Source: Pleurodeles waltl (taxonomy: Eukaryota; Chordata; Amphibia; Caudata; Salamandridae). From it: 64,000 nt of DNA. Made by a program: the position numbers and the translations under genes. The notes beneath the pieces are model-generated. The model worked only from the letters and a program-made list of their open reading frames with translations, was not told the origin of the DNA and did not search any database. The first letter of the stretch is position 1; the number at the start of each line of letters is the position of its first letter. Where the stretch lies: the NCBI RefSeq assembly GCF_031143425.1, contig NC_090437.1:1174192863-1174256862 (forward strand), written 5' to 3'. Of this stretch, positions 10,015 through 22,149 are shown one piece after another.

Positions 10015-11896
10015 GGGAGGACACAAAATAGAGTAACACTTAATAAATTATTTGAGACCAAAACAACAAAAATGAAATCAGTAGAACTGGAAATATGAAA
10101 TCTTAAAGATTTAAGTGAAAACAGTGCTTAGAAGCTCAAAGTGCCAACTGTGATTATACGATTGCGCAGAACAAGCACAAAGTCACAAGTTCAGCCAATC
10201 ACAGTGGAGTCCGGGCTGGGTACTGGCACCAAGTTAGATCAGTGGAACTAAGTACCTTCAATCAGGGTTGCAGATCGTTGTGAGAGCTTGTATCATCGAT
10301 GGGCTGTGCAGAGGCAGTTCTGAAGAAGCTCCGGGCTGCAATGCAAGGACCTTCTATAAAATGCCCCAGGCATCACATGGCTCTTGCAATGCGAGGTCCT
10401 GTGTTGTCTTCGAGGATGCCGTCCACAGAGGCTTGGGATGTGAAGTCCTGCATTGTAGTTGCATTGCTCAGCAGTTGTCCTGAGGAGGTGCAATACAAGG
10501 TCTTGCATCGGGGATGCATCGTTCAGCAGCGGTTCTAATGTGGAGCTATAAGGAAATGCATTGCACTGCATCATTTCTGGCCAAAAGACCACAGCTGAGC
10601 TGGCAGACCTTCAGGCCCACTTTCAAGGGCTGAGGACTGGAGTGGCACCAATTGTGAAGGTACAACTCACAGAAGACAGAGTCACTCTGGTGCTCCTGGG
10701 TTCAGTATGCAGGTCCATTCCTTCTTACTTAGGCAGCAGAGGAACAATCCTTCTTGCAGCAGAGCAACAGAGCAGCACAACAGTACTTGTAAGTCTTCCA
10801 TAGGTCCAGAGGCGTATTGAAGAGTTGGATTTAAGGGCCCAAAATGTATACTTGGTGCCAGTTTTGAAGTTGAAGAAGAGGTGGTTGGAATTTCCTGTCA
10901 TGGCCCCAGCTTGTCAGGGGAAACAAAGGTCTAGTGTTAAACCCTTTGAAAGGCAAATCCTTTATGGTGTATAACTGTGGTAGGTAACAGCCCCTCCCAT
11001 GATGTGTATGTCTGGAGGTAACAGCCGACCCCTATCAAGTCAGAGATGGCCCATCCTGCCAACACCTATTCCAACTTTGTCTCACTGTCTGGGAATAATA
11101 CACAAAAACCAACTGATAGCTACCCCTAGTCATGTGGTCCAGGACACAGGCTGCAGGCACCAAATAGTTGGGAAAAGAAAGCGCCAACTTTCTAACAGTG
11201 GCATTTTCAGAATTGTGACTTAAAATCCGACTTTAACATGAAAGAGGGTTTTAACTTACTATTCTTTAGACATTAAACTTAACTTTCCAACCTGCTTCCA
11301 ATTGAAAGTTACCACTTATTAAATGTAATAAGGTAGCCCAATGTTATCATATGAGAGAGTTAGCCCTTGCAGTAGTCACAAACAGATTTTAATAATCCTT
11401 CACTACCAGCACATGTCAGGCTTAAAAGGTACATGTCCAACTTTATTAATACACTGCACCCTGCCCTATGGGCTGCTTAGGGTCTAGCAGAGGGTTGACA
11501 TATGTATTAAAAAGAAAGGTTTAAGCCTTTCAAAAGATTTATTTCGTCTGGTTGAAATGGCAGATTAAACTGCACACACAGGCTGTAATGGCAGGCCTGA
11601 GACATTTTTTACATTTTTGGGTGAAACAATTTGTGCTGCAGACCCACTAGTAACATTTAAAACACAGGCCCTGGGTACATGTAGTACCACTTTACTAGGG
11701 CCTTATAAGTAAATAAAATGCGCCAGTTGGGTATAAGCCAATGTTACCAAGCTCTAGGGCACAAGCACACACATTTAGCACTGGTTAGCCATGGTAAAGT
11801 GCACAGAGTTCTCAAGCCAACAAAATGAGATCAGCAAAACTGAAGTGTGAGGCAAAGGGTTTGGAAATGAAGACCCTAAGGCTGACAGGTCTAACA
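10015..11896 (-). mobile_element. 5' LTR of the Gmr1-like element (~1.9 kb)
   Basis: The right edge CAGGTCTAACA (ends 11896) is the complement of a TGTTAGACCTG start. About 500 bp next to it match the solo LTRs at 2616-4356, 26894-35423 and 45621-47805, including the blocks CTGCCCTATGGGCTGC, GACCCACTAGTAACA and CTTTACTAGGGCC. The left edge, where R/U5 should meet the internal region, is not sharp and is set near AATAGAGTAACAC (about 10030). The gag-like sequence begins just left of it, so the minus orientation is supported. Confidence 0.72.
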
Positions 11897-14800
11897 GTTA
11901 GAGGGGTCTGGTAACAGTTTTAGGCATTATTGGAACCATGTAGTTTGAAACATTATAGCTGATATATATGTATAATGAGGTTGAAATGAACAACCGATGT
12001 TTTGCCTGAAAAAGGGTGAAAAGGAGGGTGAGAATTTAGGAGAGAGAAGAAAATTACAGGGTAGGATAATCTTTTCACCCTCACTTGCGTACCTTGAGAC
12101 AAGATTCTTGAGAGAGATATAAACAGATGACCATGAAACGGATAACAGTATTTTACTGGAATTATGCTACATAGGATCCTCAGAAGTCCTGAAGTAGATG
12201 ACGATTGTAGTAGTTTGATTTCATGTTAAATTAAGACAACCATTACGCATTTATCACATGGTAAATTGCTGCATGTTATAGTACAGCTGTTAGTTCTTCC
12301 TTTCAGGCTGTCATTGCATCGCAAATTCTTGGGTAAGCAGTGTCTGACAAACGTTGTGTAAATGAACTTGGCACATTCTTGAAGTGTCACAAGCAGTAGA
12401 CGTGCAGCTACATTCCCCAGTTAGGGGCATAGTCTCACCTCCTTGCAGAAATTGCTGAAGCCTTTAAAATATTTACTTGGTCACTTTCAGGTCGACTTTA
12501 TGGCTTTATTTGTTTGCTTAGTGCAAATATCCAGTGCAATCTCCTTTATGGACACTTTCAATAGTTTAAAGGCAATTTTGCATGCGGGGTTTATTTGTAT
12601 TACAACTCAAGACAGGAAAAACACACAAATGTGGCTGGTGTGGGTCTGCAGACGTGCTCCGCGTAGGGCTGTTAGTACACATGTAGACGGCCAAGAATGG
12701 TGGGCTCCTTCGCTTCTTAGCCACCCAGAATGGGTTTATTTGTAAAAGGAAATGTTATGGAAACCCTTCTTCACTCCATAAAGAAATGCGAGCAGGAGTT
12801 TACAAAAACCCTTCTCTCCACTGTATAAAGATTTTGACTTACTGGTTTTTTTCCAGTGGGTACAGCACTGTTGTTTATGCTTAATCTACAAATTTAAACA
12901 CATTTTTGGCTGTGCTGCAATTTAAGCAAATAGTTGCGTTTGAACTGTTATCCTCTCCTCATTTGAAGTGACAAAGGGCCTTTTGTGCTGGATGTGCAGG
13001 GCACAATTAGTGGGTGCAAACTACACACCTACATTTCCACCTGACCAGCAGTTGATGTAGTAATCAGTCACATTGCATAATGAATCTTCGTAGATGGCTG
13101 CAATAGCTCCTGCTTCATTAATAGTAATGAGGCGGTTTACATTTGGCAGGCTTCTACAAATGAATGTGAATGTATGGATGGTGGCCTACGAGGGGCAGCA
13201 GACATCCATCCTTGAATTTTGATTCCCAACGTGTCAACATTTTTTTAGCAGCCTGTGTCTGCTTTTAAAGTGGCACATGCAGCTTATTACAAAAATGCTG
13301 ACATACAGGGAAGACTCGGGATGAGCATTAATTTGTTCCTTGGATCATTGTCTGTTTCACCCGAGACCACCTAACATGATTTGCAAAGGGGAAGCTGTTC
13401 CGCAGTGACCAACCCAACTCAGAGGGGCACCATCTGATCAATGGTTTCTGACAGTAGTTGCGGTCACAAATTTTGCAGACATGTAATTGAAACTCACAAA
13501 TAGGACTGGGATGTCCTTTCTCGCTCTTCCTATTTTTGATTTGGAGAAAAGTCTGAAACCCTATTTTGTGATTCATTATGACTTTTTCAACTCTGAAAGG
13601 GATTTTGTTCATATGTAGCAAAAAATAATGTTGCAGGCACAAGCAAAGTGCTTCGTACGTGAGGCAGCTGGTTTGATTTTTTACATGTAAATTTTATATT
13701 TGTATATTTTTTACCACAACTCTGAAAGCTTAACTGTGGGCTATCGCTTCCTGAAGTAAACTCATTTCTTTACTGCACAAAATAGCACCCCCATGCACTA
13801 AACATAACTTATACTTACACCACTGTCAAACTAACAGAATCTCAAGAGATCACACAACACTAAAACATTTGCATTGTTCAAAACAGAAATCATTATCACC
13901 TTGTTGTTCATCTCATAGTCATTATGCGTGAGGTGACGACTCCCCGTTCAACGTCAAGACCATTCATTTATAAACACTTCCATCCCCGCGGTACAACTTC
14001 CTGTTGTCCCACATCCACATCCTGTTACATTTGTCTCCTTTGGGGAGGGTGTCTCTTTTTACCGCTTCGAGAATGTGCTTCGTTAACTTTGTTCTCCATG
14101 CTGCTTGTTTCTGGAAGTCCATGCACTTTACCATCAGTTGGGTGCGTCTGGTGTGACTACTTGGTACATTCTTTCTCACGTGTGTATACTCTGACGGGGG
14201 TAGGGGGCGGGTGACATGGCGGTATTTAAGATTATCGGTGTACTGTGAGCATTTTCTGCTGCATGGTGCAACAGTGGTATGCTCTGTTGGGGAGTGTGCA
14301 TGCATGACATTTTCCAGTCAGAATGGAACCAGAGAACAGCATACATTTTTATGAAATATTTTAAATGCGTGCCTGGAGAAATGCTTCACACCAAAATACC
14401 ATCGGGTTTTGGTTTATGCAAGGACACTCCAAAATTGCAACTTTTTTATTCCAGGGGACCGTGGTTTTAGGTGCAGCGAAATGCAAAGCAAAGCAAATGA
14501 AGTGCTCCGTTGAGGGAAACAAACACAGCTTGGTGAAATAAAATGGAGTCGGTTTGGTGAGGAGAATGTGTGTTCATCATATGACTTGGAATTAATGACG
14601 TCATGTTTTTTTTTTTTTATATTCTCGAAGGGACAGATTAAGGAACGTGTTCGTCAGAATGAATAAGGGCGGAGGCACTCTCAACGCGAGGTAATGGAAC
14701 ATTTTTGAAAAGAGTGAAACATGTGGCGAGTGACCTGTAAATTCAAACGTATATCTTTTGCTGATGATTGTTTTACACTGGGAAAAGCCACATCTACGCG

Positions 14801-15020
14801 CGCATCAAAAAGGGGACCAGTTTTAGAAAGTCGCCCACACTTATCAAGTTAAACTCGAAAGCACATGAATTGTAGTGTTTCGAGGTCACTCTGCATTTAT
14901 TTGCAGCGAAATCTTGTCTTTTTCCCATGCATTTTACATCGAGGGAAAATCACATTTTTGGGAACAGCGCTTGGTATTTTCACACTTGACTACACCAGCC
15001 AGTCAGGCTTCTAACGCCTG
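11897..15020. other. Non-repetitive-looking upstream DNA of HTRA3, no gene recognised
   Basis: About 3.1 kb with no recognisable exon, transposon protein, LTR or MITE end. It is AT-rich with scattered short accidental frames. Because it precedes HTRA3 exon 1 it may hold distal regulatory DNA, but no specific site can be named with confidence. Confidence 0.45.
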
Positions 15021-15823
15021 TTCACGCCACTGCAGTCTGGCCTCCAGATAACGGCGCTGCTCAGGGGAGGAGGATGCGAGCACATTCCAGCCCTCGCTGG
15101 GCCGGGATTGGAGGGGGGCCAGTGGTGCCTGAAGCGCTGGCCCCAAACTGCTAGACGAGCCCATTGGTGACTCAGGCAGAGCACACACATTAAAACTGTC
15201 CCGGCGAGCGAGCGTTGCCCTCATCTGCTGTCCGTCCTGCAGGAGCAGCTGATGTCTGGATACCTCTGGAAGCCCCGACCCGCCGGCACACTGGGGAGTT
15301 GGACCAACGGTCCCTGGTGTAGCTCCGTGCCAAGAGTCATTCAATGTTTACTCTCGCTCTGCCTTGAATCCGCACGCCGTAGCGCTCTCCGGGTTTGCAC
15401 TCCATAATTTGATTTTCACCACTTGGCGATGCTTATAGGGTTGCTACCCAGCTAGTTGTATGATGACAACCTAAGACAGCCAGTCAGCACAAGCGACGTG
15501 AAAGCAGTCTATTTTTTCCAAAGCGAGCATGCATCATTTTTTAGCGCCGCTCCAAATCGTCTTTTAGTTTGGATTGCTCCCAATAAACACGTCAGCTAAC
15601 TTATGCAGAAAAGTCCTTGAAGAGTGCTGCACATTAATTGCAAAGCGGAGAACTTGGCTGAAGGAACGAACACTTCACTTCTGTTCTTGATTTGAAAAGT
15701 TGTTATTTTAATCTCTTTAGGGATGTTAGTTTGACTAAACTGCACAATCAAGTGTTATTCGTTGGACAGAACTGCACAATTTGTATATTTTTCGTCACTT
15801 TTCTGTTTATTTAGTTCTAAGAA
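15021..15823 (+). promoter_or_regulatory. htra3: Presumed HTRA3 promoter-proximal region and 5' UTR
   Basis: The segment 15021-15420 is richer in G, C and CpG than the AT-rich DNA around it, with clusters such as CCGGCGAGCGAGCG. The remainder up to the start codon is AT-rich. No canonical TATA box at a convincing spacing was found and the transcription start cannot be placed. A pyrimidine-rich tract ending in AG at 15813-15814, ten bases before the ATG, resembles a splice acceptor and leaves open a non-coding 5' exon upstream. The regulatory call is mainly positional. Confidence 0.35.
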
Positions 15824-16259
15824 ATGGCGGTGAAGAAATCAGCCCCTTCCCCAGTGCTTGTGTGGCTCCTTATGGCCATGATCACGGCGCAGTGTGCGAC
15901 AGACCCCATAGGCCTCAGCAAGTGCACCTCAAGATGTGATGTCTCCAGATGCCCAAGTCCCAGCTGCCCCAGCGGCTATGTGCCCGACCGCTGCAACTGC
16001 TGTCTCATCTGCGCCGCAGGCGAAGGAGAGGCCTGTGGCCGCAAAGACGACCCACCGTGTGGGGACAGCCTGGAGTGCAAGCACCCGGCAGGGAAGCGCA
16101 TGGCCAAGGGTGTGTGTCAGTGCAAGCTGACGTCGAAGGTGTGCGGCAGCGATGGAAGGACCTATGACAATGTGTGCCAGCTGAAGGTGGAGAACCGCAA
16201 GGCGTTGCAACAAGGGCTCCCTGCCATCCTCCAGACGCAGAAGGGAGCCTGTGAATCGG
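15824..16259 (+). CDS. htra3: HTRA3 exon 1 (signal peptide, IGFBP-like and Kazal-like domains)
   Basis: This exon encodes the N-terminal, non-catalytic part of secreted serine protease HTRA3, a trypsin-like extracellular HtrA protease. Residues 1-25 form a signal peptide with hydrophobic core VLVWLLMAMI. Residues 34-98 hold twelve cysteines in the IGFBP N-terminal pattern, including CDVSRCPSP, GYVPDRCNCCLIC, CGRKDDPPCGDSLEC. Residues 98-143 are Kazal-like (VCGSDGRTYDNVCQL and QKGAC). The GYVPD-CNCC and KGAC segments favour HTRA3 over HTRA1 or HTRA4. The ATG has a purine at -3 and G at +4. After codon 145 plus one base, the donor G|GTAAGG at 16260 gives a phase-1 exon end, as expected in this family. 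A basic segment KHPAGKRMAK (86-95) appears longer than the mammalian equivalent. The trypsin and PDZ exons were not found downstream. Confidence 0.93.
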
Positions 16260-16346
16260 GTAAGGCTGTACAAGCATTAGCGGCTTATATCACCATTGGG
16301 CCTTCTTTGCATTCTGATTGTAGTATTATTGCCAAATTTGAATAAA
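16260..16346 (+). promoter_or_regulatory. htra3: HTRA3 intron 1 start with a possible intronic polyadenylation site
   Basis: If the donor at 16260 is not used, the reading frame continues 28 codons to a TAA at 16343-16345, giving a 173-residue secreted protein with only the IGFBP and Kazal domains. The stop overlaps an AATAAA hexamer (16341-16346). A GT-rich stretch (TTTTGTCTGGGGTG) begins about 10 bases later. Both are elements of a vertebrate polyadenylation site. Whether it is used is unknown; a single AATAAA in AT-rich intron DNA can be chance. Confidence 0.35.
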
Positions 16347-16559
16347 GATACCTTTTGTCTGGGGTGCAAGTGGTTCGAAAGTATATCTCTAACAACGGGC
16401 TGAGTCGACCTTATACTTTAGGCCATAATTTACTAGTTAACTGGCAGATATTTGGGACGGAGTAATGAGTGATGGGCAGAACAGGGCTCCATATTCTGAC
16501 GAGGAGCTGGGACAAAAAGAGAGAAATATGAATGGTCCTAGCCATTTGTTTTCAAATCA

Positions 16560-17234
16560 AAGCCTACAAAATAGTGCAGCTTTTATGTTTTCAAAGGCAT
16601 CTTGGGGACATTCTGAAAGCTTACCTGGGAATGTATTCCACCCTTTTCTTACCATTGGCTTTGTGGTTTGTAACTCACATTTACTTGCTTTCTGTGTGCT
16701 GGTTTTATTTGTTTTAGGCTGTCCAGCATGTCTTTGTCCCTCCAGTGGGGCATAGTCTATTTTCTGTATTCTTCCACAAGTGCTCACTTTCTGTAAATGT
16801 GCCTTTAAATTCGTTATTATCTTGTCACATTTGCTGTGCATTCAAACATAGAGGTCAAAAGTTAGACTCTGTTTTCCGAGGCAGCTTGGTGTTAACTTTT
16901 TTTTTGGCTTCAAGGTGAGAGGATTGATGCAACGATCCTGCTGGATACCGATGTGTGAGCTTACAACTACATTTAAATGTCTGTTAATTAACTGCAAATC
17001 TTTCAGAATTTCTCAGCATTAGGAAAGCAGAAATGACACACTTTTTTTTATAATTCTCAAGTGAGGTGGAAACATATTTTAATAGGATCAAAAAAATCAA
17101 TACACTTGGTGGTGCCATTTCCACACAATATCGCTTCTGCGCTGTATAGTTGTATCAGTAAACTGAATGTACTAATGTAAGTCATTCCAATTGAAAATGT
17201 GTTGTTTGTAATGACAATACACTACTACATCTTG
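16560..17234 (+). repeat. Family F repeat, 5' unique part, copy 1
   Basis: This segment is homologous to 45540-45620 plus 47806-48410, in the same order and orientation. Shared blocks include GCATCTTGG, TTTGTAACTCACA, a GTGCATTCAAA block and CAATTGAAAATGTGTTGT. In both copies it runs directly into a CCACTCTA minisatellite. The second copy is split by a solo LTR; this one is not and so shows the uninterrupted state. It has no coding potential and no recognised transposon ends. Confidence 0.7.
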
Positions 17235-18131
17235 AATACTCCACTCTTTGCAGCTCCACTTTACATCACTCTACTACTTTCTATGCAGTCCACTCTCCAA
17301 CACCACTCCACGATATACTGCAACACTCTACTTCCCTCTATGCTATGCCACTCCACTACATTCCTGTCTCTCTATGCCACTCTGCACCACTGTACTCCAC
17401 TCTACGCCACTCTACTCCACTCTACGCCACTCCACGCTATGCCACCCCACTCTGTCACTCCATTCTGTGCTACTGCATTCTATGATACTCTACTCTACTC
17501 TGCTCCACTTTTCTCCACTGTATGTCACTCCACTCAATGCCACTTCACTCTATGCCACTCTATGCCGCTTCACTTCAGGCCTATACCGCTTCACTTCAGG
17601 CCCCTTTACTCCACTCTATGACACTCCACTCTACAAAGCTCCACTCCACTCTACTCCACTTCATGATACTCCACTATATGACACTCTGCTCTATTCCACT
17701 CTATGACACTCTACTCCACTCCATGCCACTCCAGTCTATGTCACTTTATGCCTCTCCAGTCTACGACATTCCACTCTGCTTACTCTACTCCATGACACTC
17801 TGCATCCCGCCACTCTATAACACTCTTCTCCACTTTGCACCACCCACTCTATGCCACCCTACTCAACTCAGTGCCATTTCACTCTACAGCACTCTACTCA
17901 ACTCCAATCCATGATATTTCACTCTATGACACTCTACACAACTCCACTCTTCGCCACTCCACTCTACACCACTTCATTCTTGGTCACCCCACGACACACT
18001 TTGCCACTCCACAGTACAACACTCCTCTCTATGACACTGGGCCACTCTATACCACTCCAATCCATGCCACTTTAATCCACTTTGTGCTACTCCATGCTAC
18101 ACCACTCCACTCACCGCCACTCCACTGTACC
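17235..18131 (+). repeat. CCACTCTATG-type minisatellite, ~10 bp period, copy 1
   Basis: About 0.9 kb consists of imperfect repeats of CCACTCTATG, CCACTCCACT and CCACTCTACA variants. Spacing is mostly 10 bp with 5 bp slips. All three plus frames stay open for long stretches, which creates spurious peptides rich in TPLHSTPLY; none is a gene. The same array type follows the same unique segment at 48411-49515, so array and flank travel together as one repeat family. Confidence 0.88.
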
Positions 18132-18139
18132 CTCAGACT

Positions 18140-19060
18140 GAAATCTTTAGTACACTTCTGGACCTGTGGAAAAAGGACTGCTGTGCTGCTGCAAGAAGGA
18201 CTGCCCTGCTGCCATGCCTCTTGACTGAGTTGAGCTAGACCTGCATCTTGAACCCAGGACCACCAGAGTGACTCTAAGGGCTAGTTGGCTGGCTCCCTGA
18301 TCAGAGCCACAGGGACACAAAAGGCTCCAACCATCTTCTCCCCTGAACCTGGACCCTGCGTGCTTTGAGTCTTAACCCCCAAGTGGTGCCCCTCCAGTCC
18401 TGGACCCTTGGAAGTGAAGCTAAAGGTGCTTTGCCAGCCCAGCGGTGGTCTCATCCAGAACCAACACAAAGCGATAAAGCTATGATTCAAGCCCACATCG
18501 CGTCCCTTGCAGCTCATCAGGACCACTGCTGCACAACACATCCTTGTTGTGGACCTCTCAGTCCTCATCAGTACTGAAGCAGCGCAATGCAGCCTCAAAT
18601 CAAGCTGGCATCACAGCTCATTGGAACCGTGGATGCAAGATGCATTGTCAACAGTGCCCTCGTATCTGTCTTCTGGACCTCCACCGTGCAGTGAACACAC
18701 CACAACCAGGATTTAAGGCACATTTCTCAGTAGGATTAACTAGGTCCCTGTATCTGGCCCATGGTCCATTGTGATAGGCCTGAACTTGTGACTTTATCCT
18801 GGACCAGAGCACAAAGATAACAGTAGTTGGCACTTTCTGCTGTTAAGCACTTTTTACCTACACATTTAAAATTTCAAATCTCCTGTTCTATTGATTGGAT
18901 TTTTGTTACATTGGTACCAAATCATTTATTACATTTTGCTCTGTTCTTCTAAATTGGTGCGAGATTTTTCCTGTGTTGTGTTTTAACTTTATTACTATTT
19001 GAAGTGCTGCACAAATATTTTACACATTACCTCTAAGCTAAGTCTGAGTGGTAGTGCAAT
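18140..19060 (+). mobile_element. LTR-like fragment
   Basis: The block AAGTGGTGCC with CCTTGGAAG (near 18380-18415) matches the solo LTR at 45621-47805 around 46955-46990. The right part near 18990-19050 (GCACAAATATTTTACACAT, then ACCTCTAAGC) corresponds, reversed, to the left end of the split LTR at about 27030-27070. It therefore appears to be a diverged piece of the same broad LTR group in plus orientation. No ends or target duplication were found. Confidence 0.5.
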
Positions 19061-21300
19061 GGGTGTTGGTTTGAAAAATGTAGTTGTCAGAAAGCTCCAC
19101 CTACCAGCTGTGTATTTCAGGTTCTTCCTGAAGGATGCCAACTTGCTGAGATAATCTCTTGTGGGTTCAGTGTGCTCTAAAGTTCATGCTCTAATTTGAT
19201 GACCTTCCTCCAGCGTTTTCTTTATTTTTAGAGTGGATGGTTCTGAAGCACCTGGATATGTTTTATTTTGGGAGGTTCTATAGCACTGTTCCATGACAGG
19301 TTAGTAATAGGAGTCAAAGGAAGTCATTTAGACCTCAGCAGGCTGGCTGCCACGCAGCATGTCTGCCATATTGCGGCAGGAAATGTTTGCTGAAAGAGCT
19401 TCAGCAAACACAGCAGGGGCACCTTCAATGAAAATTGCAGTTCCCAAACCGGGATTTGTTTCACGAAATAGAAAAGTGTGCCCCGCCACAAGGGGCTTTT
19501 CTGCTTGCACTTTGGGGGCATTCTACATTTTTTCCTACATCTGGCTGCCATCAGCATCAAAACACCCACTTAAATCAAGAAGCTCTTCCTCTGTTGTAAA
19601 GCCAGTGAGCCTCTGGCAGAGTCATCTGCGCCTGTGCTGTAAGAAACCCCTCTACCCACTAAATACGGAAGAGGAACCACACGTATGGCAGAATCAGGCA
19701 AAGACCACCAGAGAGTTCTGCATTTGACTCTGAGTTCCACTTGAGTCCTGTGGATAAAATCTCAAAACTGGTCTTATGCTGTCATTGTTCTTCAGCGTTA
19801 GGCCATGTCTACCAGCTTGATTTTGAAATCTACAGTGCTATTAGTTCATTTTAGTACCGCAATAATGTCTGGCTGGTGTAACTAATGTTTGGCGTGTTGT
19901 AGAAGCGCAGGTGATGCGCATATGCACAGAGACATAGGAACACAAGTACAGATACTCATACGAATAGACATAACCACACCATCATTCACACACTCCAAAG
20001 CAGACACATTCTCACACACACTCAACATACAGTCACACACATGGACACAATAAAATTCAGAGGCGCAGATTACATACAAAGCCACACATATACACAAGTA
20101 TGCATTTTCACCCTCTAGTGTTCCATGAGAGTATATGCTAATTGTAGCAATCAGGAATCGCAAGACTGGCTGTTTCAGGTGTTGTTACATCACAGTGAGA
20201 TTGAGAAATGATATAAACCTCACTCTGACATCATAAAGGTGATACCGTGACAGTAAATTAATCCCTTCAGTCGTTGTGGCCTCAACTTTCATTCTTGAAA
20301 TAACTGCTACACAGGTACAATACATTTATATTCACGATTGCTGCATCAGAGTGTGTAATGACCTTATAGTCTTCAGCAGGAAAAATGAAAGATTCTGATA
20401 GACTTACTGGCTAGCTAAAATATTGCTGAATGACTGGGGGCATCATGTCGAAAGCTGTGCTCTTAGTATGTGTTAGTCAAGGGGGTCTAATAAATGTTTA
20501 TGCTTCTGATCGTGATAGGTTCTAAGTAACACCTGTGATCAGCACTTACAGATCTACCAAATGGCAAAATGTGTTGTATAAGAGCAGAAATAGATGTTAA
20601 AAAAGCTACTTACATGGTATGAATCCTGCAATTTATAGTGTGTGTTGAACTGAGGCGGCCATCCTAAAGCCCTCCTAAAGCCGGCCACCCTAAAGCCAGA
20701 CCACTCTGATAATATCAGTGGCTTCACAATCTATTCCTTGAGCAATATAGAATATACTGTGATTAGAAAATCCTTCTTGCAAGCAGCACTTCTGGACGCT
20801 GCGACCTCAGGTTGAAACATGAAGGAATTAATCGAAAAGGTGCCAAAGGAGACCAGCCTTTTAAAATGGTGCTATTTCTAGTAACATGGTATTTTTATCG
20901 TGCAAAATGAGCTGATCAGTCTGAAGAAAGCGCCACAGACGGTATGGAGAGTAATTTGGTAGGCCTGGTTCTTTAATAATAGCTATTACTATCTCAGCAT
21001 ATGCAAGCAGGGATAAGATAAGTTCCTCAGTGTGTTTTTACAACCCAGTCAACAACCGAACATTATAAGATATTTGTTTTGATGTGTCAGCGTCTATGTA
21101 TTATGTGTTCATACAAGAAAAACGATTAGGGGTGTGACGGATGGGTTAAACAGTGTTTTATGCCAAATTGTAGGAAACGCTCCCTCAAATGAATAGATTT
21201 TTCCCACAGTGTGGATTGGGGATTTTTAATTACGGTTATTCTTCTTCTATGGCCTGTATCTGTGCCCTCGCCTTTGCATCACTTGATATGATTGTGCACT
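19061..21300. other. Intronic stretch without recognised features
   Basis: About 2.2 kb with no supportable exon, RNA gene or transposon end. Short CAC/ACA-rich runs occur at about 19980-20100. A possible HTRA3 exon 2 was looked for by its expected NFIADVVEKIAPAVV-like coding sequence and was not seen. Confidence 0.45.
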
Positions 21301-22149
21301 ACTGTAGCGTAGTGTGGAAAGTGCTCTGGCGTGCAAGTGGCATGCGCGCTTGCTTTATGCACCCATGGGGCACTGTGGTGCTAGAGGGGGCTGCAGACCT
21401 GTCTTTCAGATAGGCGCACAATTAGCGCCAGCCCAATCAGAAAGTGGAGTTCCTTCATTTGCAAGGTGGTGTGGCAACATGCAAACCTCGGCACCCAAGA
21501 TGTATTATAGACATTGGCGTAGATGCAAAGGTACTGTCCGGGGTGGGGGTGGTAATGATTGCGCGCCACTTAGGTGGTGCGCTGTCAGTACGTCCCCAAA
21601 GACACCCATTGAAAGCGTGGAACCTGACTGCAGGTATCTCTGTTTCAAAGGAATGATGGCCCGTCTGCTTCAAGCAGCCGGTTTACCTTTCACTAATGTA
21701 CTGCCTACAGTTCACGTACAAGGTCACAGCTGCGATGGCGGCTGAGTATTCATTATGAAAGGTAAACATGATCAGGTGTGCTCCTTGCGCACCCAATTAA
21801 AGGTGCAGCGCTGCGCAGACCAGGGCAGCGCACCTTATACACAAAACAGGCCCTGATGTGTACTCAATGCAAGCCTGCGCGTAAGTACTGCAGGGGGAAT
21901 ATTTTTGCATTATCTTTACATAATGAAAATATGAAACCATTAGAGTGATATTGACGTACATAGCGGGGGTCCTCTTTAGTAGGCACAATTTTATGTTTCT
22001 TTTTGGAAGCAAGCTCAGCTAGCAATAGTGTGTCTGCTCTTGTCTTTGCAAACATTGTATCACAATATTCGATGTCAAACTCTTAAGTAATGCCAATGAT
22101 GTTTCTGAGATATTTATTAGCAACTGTTATACATCAGCACATAACACCC
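21301..22149. other. GC-skewed DNA with MITE-like character, unresolved
   Basis: The sequence has several GCGCC, GGCGCAC and GCGCGCCACTTAGGTGG blocks typical of the MITE remnants in this window, but I could not pair inverted ends. It adjoins MITE C copy 1. Short frames here lack recognisable motifs. Confidence 0.3.

Noticed and set aside
10268..10592. Overlapping ~100-codon frames on both strands
   Set aside because: They fall in the LTR at 10015-11896, and equivalent frames are broken in the other LTR copies.
15003..15344. 113-codon minus-strand frame upstream of HTRA3
   Set aside because: GC-rich promoter-side DNA; no recognised motif and no splice or start evidence. Possible antisense transcript not supported.
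15929..16277. Antisense and shifted frames over HTRA3 exon 1
   Set aside because: Shadows of the real cysteine-rich exon.
17235..18131. CRISPR-like regular repeats
   Set aside because: Units are contiguous ~10 bp tandem repeats without spacers, in a vertebrate genome.
17199..18224. Several 70-150 codon frames with TPLHSTPLY-like peptides
   Set aside because: They are translations of the CCACTCTATG minisatellite in all frames; no biased codon use or domain.
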